A stretch of 64,000 nt of DNA from JBIYSM02 sp044759095 (GTDB taxonomy: Bacteria > Bacillota > Bacilli > Brevibacillales > Brevibacillaceae), in contig NZ_JBIYSM020000010.1 of the NCBI RefSeq assembly GCF_044759095.2, positions 1-64,000 on the forward strand, read 5' to 3'. The notes below the pieces were generated by a model that made no database searches, had not been told where the DNA came from, and worked only from the letters and a program-made list of their open reading frames with translations. The translations under genes and the position numbers were made by a program. Of this stretch, positions 58,882 to 64,000 are shown piece by piece; positions within the stretch are counted from its first letter, which is position 1; every line of letters begins with the position of its first letter.

Positions 58882-59604
58882 CTAGGTTCTTTCCACAATC
58901 TCCGACTGACCAATAAGGCGATCAAAGTCTTTGCAGTGATTTTGGTTGTTTCCTAGTATTGCAAGAATCGTATTTTTTACCTTGGGTCGTTCAGAATTGC
59001 TTACAGTAAAACCTGAAAACTTAACGTTTAATTGAAATAAATGGAGCAGCTTTATGAATTCGTCAGAATTCCATTCTCTCACATGGGCGGAATTTGGAGG
59101 TGGTCCCTTATGATTATTTCCACGAACGCGTACTCGGTCTGGGGTAGATAATAAGCAAATAGGTGCTGAATCCAGCAGCTTCCGTAAATTGCATAATAAG
59201 TAACCAGGGTTAATCAGGTGTTCGATCACATCTGCACATATAATGATGGAGTCTTTTACAATCTCGTCTGGTATCGTTAACATAGCAGGAGTATCAAGAT
59301 TATGATCAATCCATGTACCAAACGAAAATTTTTCTCGACAGTATTGTACATTCGCTCCAAAATCTACACCTATTATGTGGAATCTTGGATGAAACGCGGT
59401 TAGTTTGCTCGCAGATGCACTGCCGATATCAATAATATTTTGGCATTTGATCCTTTCTGCGATAAATTTTGCCAATCTATAGACATTTGGCTGATATGCA
59501 CCGTCGTCTAATAATGAATAATATTTGGGTTTCAATCGAGTCTTATACTTTGAATTCATACAATAATGGTTTGCAGTGGCGGCGTTGATAAGCTCTTGAT
59601 CCAA
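58882..59604 (-). CDS. Class I SAM-dependent methyltransferase
   Basis: About 240 residues with IIDIGSASASKLTAF (motif I), IIGVDFGANVQYCREKF, and IICADVIEHLINPGYLLCNLRKLL (Asp-Val-Ile-Glu-His of motif IV). Such proteins often methylate glycans or aglycones in surface-polymer clusters. TTG 59604 is preferred because AGGGAGG lies 8 bases upstream; the ATG at 59634 would lie before that site. AT-rich, like its neighbours. Confidence 0.82.
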   Translation of the reverse strand: MDQELINAATANHYCMNSKYKTRLKPKYYSLLDDGAYQPNVYRLAKFIAERIKCQNIIDIGSASASKLTAFHPRFHIIGVDFGANVQYCREKFSFGTWIDHNLDTPAMLTIPDEIVKDSIIICADVIEHLINPGYLLCNLRKLLDSAPICLLSTPDRVRVRGNNHKGPPPNSAHVREWNSDEFIKLLHLFQLNVKFSGFTVSNSERPKVKNTILAILGNNQNHCKDFDRLIGQSEIVERT

Positions 59605-59666
59605 AGCAAAAACCTCCCTGTGAGAAGTCAACACATATGAATATCATTATGTGATTGCCAACCAAT

Positions 59667-60647
59667 TTACAATCTGCTTTTCCTGCGCATTCTGAACTTG
59701 GTACGAATTCTTCGTCGTAAAACGGGCCGGCGGCTGGGAAGGAACCGCCATGACTGAGCCCGATTAGAAAGAGAAGGTTTTTTTTTCAATAGTGAGCGTG
59801 GTTTCCAGATACGTTTCAGCTTGGCTAAGCTTAATTTCGTATACAAATGGGCGTGCCTCATTCGAATAAGCTGAATAAGACGTCTTCTCCTTTTGAGGGA
59901 TTGGCTCAATTTACTGTTTTTGTGTTTACGGTAGTGAAACAATGGTTCCGGAATCATATATCCAAGCCATCCCCTGGCTCCTAGCGCAATCCAAAACTCC
60001 CAATCCTCAAACCCTCGCAACCTCTCATAATAGCCGCCAACCTGTTCCCAGGCAATTTTACGAAACATGGAGCCGGAAGGAATGATGTTTTTAAAGAGAA
60101 GCGTGTAAAAGTTGTAACGGCGGTAGCGAATTACACCTCGAGCCTTTCCGAAGTAGCGCAACCAACTGCCAACAAACCCAACCTTCGGGTGTTTATCAAG
60201 TACGGCCACGGATTTTTCCAGCAGCTTGGGGTGCACCTTGTCATCTGCATCCAACGAATAAATGTATTTTCCTTTTGCATAACGAATCCCGGTATTTCTT
60301 GCGGAAGCGGCCCCCTTGTTCGATTGGCGGATCACATATATGTTTGGTTTCATTCTCAACTGCCTGAGCACACGTCGCGTGTGCGGGTCAGTGGAACCGT
60401 CATCAACTACGATTATCTCCACGTCTTTACACGTAGATTTGAGGACAGAGTTGATGGATGTATGCAGATACTTGCCGTAGTTGTAACAGGTGATGATTAC
60501 GGAGACTTTTAGAGGACGTTTATTTCCCATGTTTTGCATCTCTTGTAGGAGGGACGGATCTTCGTTTCTGGTCTGTTTCCTCTCTTGCGGAGGAGGTACT
60601 TCATCTCTATTTTTCATCTCCTTCTCTTGGAGATGTTCCACTTCCAT
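59667..60647 (-). CDS. GT2 glycosyltransferase B with Arg-rich tail
   Basis: About 326 residues. An acidic/charged N-terminal extension (about 45 residues, EVEHLQEKEMKNRDEVPPPQ) precedes the GT-A core: VSVIITCYNYGKYLHTSINSVL, VVDDGSTDPHTRRVL, SARNTGIRYAKGKYIYSLDADD, WEQVGGYYERLRGFEDWEFWIALG. The C-terminal 50 residues are Arg/Lys/Ser-rich. The core is paralogous to 50439-51437. ATG 60647 is chosen because AAGGAGG lies 8 bases upstream; the frame is open to 60803 but without such a site and into the divergent promoter. Confidence 0.85.
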   Translation of the reverse strand: MEVEHLQEKEMKNRDEVPPPQERKQTRNEDPSLLQEMQNMGNKRPLKVSVIITCYNYGKYLHTSINSVLKSTCKDVEIIVVDDGSTDPHTRRVLRQLRMKPNIYVIRQSNKGAASARNTGIRYAKGKYIYSLDADDKVHPKLLEKSVAVLDKHPKVGFVGSWLRYFGKARGVIRYRRYNFYTLLFKNIIPSGSMFRKIAWEQVGGYYERLRGFEDWEFWIALGARGWLGYMIPEPLFHYRKHKNSKLSQSLKRRRRLIQLIRMRHAHLYTKLSLAKLKRIWKPRSLLKKKPSLSNRAQSWRFLPSRRPVLRRRIRTKFRMRRKSRL

Positions 60648-60825
60648 GCATGGCGCCTCCTTTTCAGTGTTTTGAACAAGCAGACGGGAGGAGGGGTTAT
60701 CCCGTTTCTTCATAATATGTGAGTGGGGAAGGTAATGCAGTAGATACTTGTACATTTTTGTCAGGTTGTGCGCTAAAGGTCTTTCCCTCCAAAAATGAAT
60801 CATTTACCTAATGATAGAAGTACAA

Positions 60826-60853
60826 ACCATACGAACAAACCATTCATAGTATT
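60826..60853 (+). promoter_or_regulatory. Candidate SigK-like promoter for CgeB-like C
   Basis: AC (60826-60827) inside GTACAAACC, 17 bases, CATAGTATT (60845-60853). Confidence 0.58.
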
Positions 60854-60890
60854 TGGAATGAAGGCAAATAGAGTGCGTGGGGGTAGGCCA

Positions 60891-62033
60891 ATGTCAAAGT
60901 TAAAACTTTTGTATATAACGCATTTTAATGAAAACAGGGTATCCCAGGGGAATTATTACTTCCAAACTGAACTAGCAAGAATAACCGATCTAACCGTATG
61001 GCATGAACCCGGTAATATCCAGGATATTCTCGCGAAACTTACCATCAGCCCAGATTTTATTCTTATCAATGAGTACGGAGGAAAAGGGCCAAAAATTAAC
61101 GGGCTTTCGACGTTATCCATTCCGTACGGGATTTATTTACAAGACTTACATGTCAACCTGAAGGGTATAAAGATCGCGATCCGTAAAGATAAAGTTAGAT
61201 ATATTTTTTCAACATGTAGAGACAAATTTCAAAAATGGTTGCCAGAATTCAAGAACAGAAGGAGGTGGCTTCCCCATCACGTTAATCCTAACGTATTTAA
61301 GGATTATGGGCTAACAAAAGAAAATGATTTGCTGTTAATGGGGAATGTTAACAAGCGATTGTATCCTTTGAGGTGGAAAATACACGAGGTCTTGCAAGAT
61401 AAGCCAAACTTCGTTTATCACGAACATCCAGGTCAGCGAGAATTTAAACCGCATGAAATGAGAGATTTATTGATTGGTGAAAAGTATGCAAGAGAAATAA
61501 ATCGATCAAAGATTTTTATAACCTGCAACTCGATCTACAAAAATCCTTCCCCAATCTATTACGAAGTATTAGCATGTAAAACACTTTTATTGGCACCATC
61601 ATCAAAAGAGTTAAAGGATTTGGGGTTTATCCCTGGTGTGCACTTTGTGAAAATAAATGAACATGATTTTGAGGAGAAGGCAGAATACTATCTGAAAAAT
61701 GAAGAGGAGCGACTTAAGATCGCAGAGCAAGGCTATCGAATGGTGCATGAATACCACACAACTGCCATAAGAGCACATCAATTGGTAGTGATGATTGGAG
61801 ATATACTGGAAAATTACCAACCTACACCTAATAAAAAAGAAAAGGCGAAACGCTCTGTCGTGAAAAAAACAAAGAAACACTTTCCCAAAAAGAAAAAAGT
61901 ACGTTCAACTAACAAAATAAAACAGAATAAGAGATTGAAAACAAATCAGTTGACAAAGATCACAACATTACAACGAAAAGTAATAAAGTTGCAAAGAAAA
62001 GTAAAAGAATTACAACAGGCAGGAAAAAAATAA
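60891..62033 (+). CDS. CgeB-like glycosyltransferase C with basic coiled-coil tail
   Basis: About 380 residues, paralogous to 48365 and 54421: KLKLLYITHFNENR, FILINEYGGKGPKINGLSTL, YYEVLACKTLLLAPSSKELKDLGFIPGVHFVKINEHDF, AEQGYRMVHEYHTTAIRAHQLV. The tail (about 70 residues) is Lys-rich and ends in a heptad-like LTKITTLQRKVIKLQRKVKELQQ, a likely coiled coil absent from the two paralogues. The ATG at 60891 follows GGGGGTAGG; the frame opens earlier at 60795 but overlaps the promoter. It is the most AT-rich of the three. Confidence 0.88.
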   Translation: MSKLKLLYITHFNENRVSQGNYYFQTELARITDLTVWHEPGNIQDILAKLTISPDFILINEYGGKGPKINGLSTLSIPYGIYLQDLHVNLKGIKIAIRKDKVRYIFSTCRDKFQKWLPEFKNRRRWLPHHVNPNVFKDYGLTKENDLLLMGNVNKRLYPLRWKIHEVLQDKPNFVYHEHPGQREFKPHEMRDLLIGEKYAREINRSKIFITCNSIYKNPSPIYYEVLACKTLLLAPSSKELKDLGFIPGVHFVKINEHDFEEKAEYYLKNEEERLKIAEQGYRMVHEYHTTAIRAHQLVVMIGDILENYQPTPNKKEKAKRSVVKKTKKHFPKKKKVRSTNKIKQNKRLKTNQLTKITTLQRKVIKLQRKVKELQQAGKK

Positions 62034-62124
62034 CATAGGAAAAACGAAGATCCCTTATAAAAGATCCAACGAACACCGGGGGACGTCCATTCTCCATTTA
62101 TAAGAAATTTGGGGAGATGAATTT

Positions 62125-62913
62125 GTGGAACATATTCATATCGTAACGACGACCAATGACAATTATGCCAAACATCTTGCAGTAATGTTAAATTCTCTGC
62201 TGGTAAACAAGGTTTCAGGAAACCCCGTAAAAATTTATGTCTTATATGGTAACCTTTTCCAACAAAATAAACATAAATTAAACAGGGCTATAAAAAAATT
62301 TAACGTGACAATTAAATTTTTGAAAGTTAACAAGTCTCTATTTAATAATATTAAGGTACGAGGATTTTCTCGGTATTTAAGTAAGGAAACGTATTATCGA
62401 ATTTCTTTGCCCGATCTCCTAAATAAGGACGTTCAGAAGGCACTTTATCTAGACACGGATGTTATTGTTACTGACGATATCACCAAATTATGGAACACGA
62501 ACATAGATGATTATACGATAGCTGCAGTTAAAAAACCCAATTTTGACAGATATAAAGACCTCTCCATTCCGAAAAAAGCCAATTATTTTAACGCAGGCGT
62601 CATGTTAATTAATGTACAAAGGTGGAGAGAAGAAGATATATCAAAAAAAGTTCTCGAATTCATCCATAATAACCCATCCAAAATTCAATTTTATAGCCAG
62701 GACCCATTAAATGCTATTCTGCATGGCAAATGGCTAAAGTTGGGGCCTGAGTGGAATTACACAACAGCGCATCTCAAATTGCTGAAGCGTCCTATTCATC
62801 CGTCGATCATTCATTATACGGGTCCCAAAAAACCATGGAATCACGGCCATCCTCTCCAAAAAGACTATTTTAAATATTCGTATGCTACTCTATGGGAACA
62901 GGACGATGACTAA
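62125..62913 (+). CDS. GT8-family glycosyltransferase
   Basis: 262 residues. GT8 (LgtC/GspA-like) features: IHIVTTTNDNYAKHLAVMLNSLLVN, the DxD motif ALYLDTDVIVTDDITKLWN (about residue 112), YFNAGVMLINVQRWREEDI, YSQDPLNAILHGKWLKLGPEWNY, and IIHYTGPKKPWNHG. Retaining transferase, likely galactose or glucose donor by family. GTG start 8 bases after GGGGAG. No basic tail, in contrast to its neighbours. Confidence 0.92.
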   Translation: MEHIHIVTTTNDNYAKHLAVMLNSLLVNKVSGNPVKIYVLYGNLFQQNKHKLNRAIKKFNVTIKFLKVNKSLFNNIKVRGFSRYLSKETYYRISLPDLLNKDVQKALYLDTDVIVTDDITKLWNTNIDDYTIAAVKKPNFDRYKDLSIPKKANYFNAGVMLINVQRWREEDISKKVLEFIHNNPSKIQFYSQDPLNAILHGKWLKLGPEWNYTTAHLKLLKRPIHPSIIHYTGPKKPWNHGHPLQKDYFKYSYATLWEQDDD

Positions 62914-62966
62914 TCACGTTTTTTGTGCGGATATAAAGATTCGAAAAGAAAGGTGGCCGTACAACT

Positions 62967-64000
62967 GTGCCTCGTCGTTCGAAAGTGGCTGTTATTATCC
63001 CTGATTATTTACCGATCAGCCAAACGTTTAACTATTTGGAACTCATTCGTCTTACGAAGGTTTTACCAATTCTTTGTACGGTACGGACTTCCAATCTCGA
63101 CCGTTTTCCATTTGAGCAGACATACCTATACAAGAATATCGATGACCTAAAGAAAGTTCTTCACAAACAAAAGGCGGATCTGATCCATGCCCGCTTTGGT
63201 ACTACAGGTTTAGGTATTTTAGGTGTAAAAAAAGAACTGGACCTCCCAATGTTGACTTCATTTCATGGCTATGATCTTCCTTCCAATCGTCGTTTAATAG
63301 GGTACAAGAATAATCATATTCAACGATTATTTGAGGAAGGTGATGCATTTACGGCTACTTCCCAAAATATGAAAGAGATTTTAATAAAATACGGATGTCC
63401 TGAAAATAAGATTTTTGTTCACCATAGTGGAATCGATATTCAACGATTTACGTTTAAAAAACGAATCATGCCTTGGAACAAATTTATTACGTTACTTTCA
63501 GTTGGACGTTTGGTTGAGAAAAAAGGAATGAGGTACCTCATAGACGCTTTCCGCAAGGCTCATGAAAGGTATCCATTTTTACGACTTCGAATAGTCGGGG
63601 ATGGACATCTTCGCAATATGATCGGTAAGCAGGTAAGAAAGCTGAATCTGGAAGACAAGGTTCGCTTTCTTGGGGCACTTCCTCATCAAGAGGTAGCCAA
63701 AGAAATGAATAAGGCGGATTTATTTGCTTTGGCAAGTATTACCGACAGCACAGGTAATCAGGAAGGGATTCCCAACGTTCTCAAGGAGGCGATGGCAAGC
63801 GGTCTGCCTGTAGTATCCACTTGGCACGCAGGAATTCCGGAACTTGTTGAGGACGGAAAATCGGGATTTTTGGTTCCTGAACGGGACAGTAATGCCTTAG
63901 CGCAACGTATCCTTGACCTCATCCATCTGTCGAATCAATGGGGAGAAATGGGAAAACGCGGGAGAAAGATCGTAATGGACTCTTTTAACGTAGAAACACA
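62967..64000 (+). CDS. GT4 glycosyltransferase C (3' end outside the window)
   Basis: The open frame from GTG 62967 runs off the right edge (344 codons so far). It reads VAVIIPDYLPISQTFNYLELIRLTK, IHARFGTTGLGI, FHGYDLPSNRR, HHSGIDIQRF, SVGRLVEKKGMRYLIDAF, RIVGDGHLRNMI, FLGALPHQEVAKEM, and the ExxE region NVLKEAMASGLPVVSTWHAGIPELV. Typical GT-B colanic/teichuronic-acid-type transferase. The ribosome site is AAAGGTGG, 10 bases upstream. It differs from the two GT4 paralogues at 45853 and 51627 and belongs to another subgroup. It starts 54 bases after the GT8 gene, in the same direction. Confidence 0.88.
   Translation, partial: MPRRSKVAVIIPDYLPISQTFNYLELIRLTKVLPILCTVRTSNLDRFPFEQTYLYKNIDDLKKVLHKQKADLIHARFGTTGLGILGVKKELDLPMLTSFHGYDLPSNRRLIGYKNNHIQRLFEEGDAFTATSQNMKEILIKYGCPENKIFVHHSGIDIQRFTFKKRIMPWNKFITLLSVGRLVEKKGMRYLIDAFRKAHERYPFLRLRIVGDGHLRNMIGKQVRKLNLEDKVRFLGALPHQEVAKEMNKADLFALASITDSTGNQEGIPNVLKEAMASGLPVVSTWHAGIPELVEDGKSGFLVPERDSNALAQRILDLIHLSNQWGEMGKRGRKIVMDSFNVET

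Noticed and set aside
60648..60803. Longer N-terminus for the GT2-B protein starting at 60803
   Set aside because: No ribosome site there, while AAGGAGG stands before the ATG at 60647; the extra stretch is in the divergent promoter region.
62923..63150. 75-codon frame MCGYKDSKRK...
   Set aside because: It is out of frame with the clear GT4 reading frame from 62967 that runs to the window edge.
1..64000. CRISPR arrays, tRNA or rRNA genes, insertion sequences, restriction or toxin-antitoxin genes
   Set aside because: Looked for on both strands; no regular spaced repeats, cloverleaf-like genes, transposases or defence genes were recognised.

Overview
The window looks like a piece of chromosome from an endospore-forming, low-GC Gram-positive bacterium of the Brevibacillus/Paenibacillaceae type. 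This placement is an inference. It rests on sporulation genes (a CotF-domain coat protein, YunB, YtxC, SspI, CgeB-like proteins), on three Firmicutes-type T-box leaders (thrS, ilvB, pheS), on an L20-type leader before infC-rpmI-rplT, on Bacillus-like gene order (ytxC-thrS; sspI ... ysgA-pheST-zapA ... mutS2-yshE) and on a futalosine-pathway menaquinone gene (mqnC). No rRNA, tRNA, CRISPR array, prophage or insertion sequence was recognised.

Layout. 0.1-5 kb: a DedA-type membrane protein, a CotF-domain coat protein, mqnC, yunB and ytxC. 5-9 kb: translation genes under RNA control (T-box-thrS, L20 leader-infC-rpmI-rplT). 9-11 kb: an accessory patch with an ArsR remnant, a 29-codon Cys-containing ORF followed by two terminators, and a Tet(L)-like MFS exporter. 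11-13 kb: sulfate assimilation (cysH-sat). 13-20 kb: a T-box-controlled branched-chain amino acid operon (ilvB-ilvN-ilvC-leuA-leuB, without leuCD). 20-31 kb: a YerD-like FMN protein, a YqjF-like protein, a sodium:solute symporter, KtrB, a MocR-type regulator, moaB, a B12-binding radical SAM protein, a second DedA protein, a DUF1294 protein and sspI. 31-43 kb: ktrA, an rRNA/tRNA methyltransferase, a DUF2225 protein, T-box-pheST, zapA, larE-larB, a small membrane protein, mutS2, a DUF350 protein and a 2Fe-2S ferredoxin. 43-45 kb: a 25-codon membrane micropeptide and a nucleotide-sugar dehydrogenase.

44.8-64 kb (open at the right edge) is the most unusual part: a visibly AT-richer, mosaic island of about ten glycosyltransferases. 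It holds three CgeB-like, two GT-D-fold, two GT2, three GT4, one GT8 and one GT14-like protein, plus two methyltransferases, a UDP-sugar dehydrogenase/epimerase pair, dppA and two paralogous small basic proteins. Many of these proteins carry Lys/Arg-rich tails at one end. Several genes are preceded by matching mother-cell SigK-like promoters (AC-N16/17-CATA). I infer a late-sporulation system that builds or decorates a spore-surface glycan or glycoprotein layer, with the basic tails as a possible common localisation device.

Two further themes run through the window. A dispersed intergenic repeat of about 100 bp (four copies) ends in a terminator-like stem with compensatory base changes. Non-AUG starts are frequent, including AUU for infC and candidate AUC/AUU starts for two other genes.
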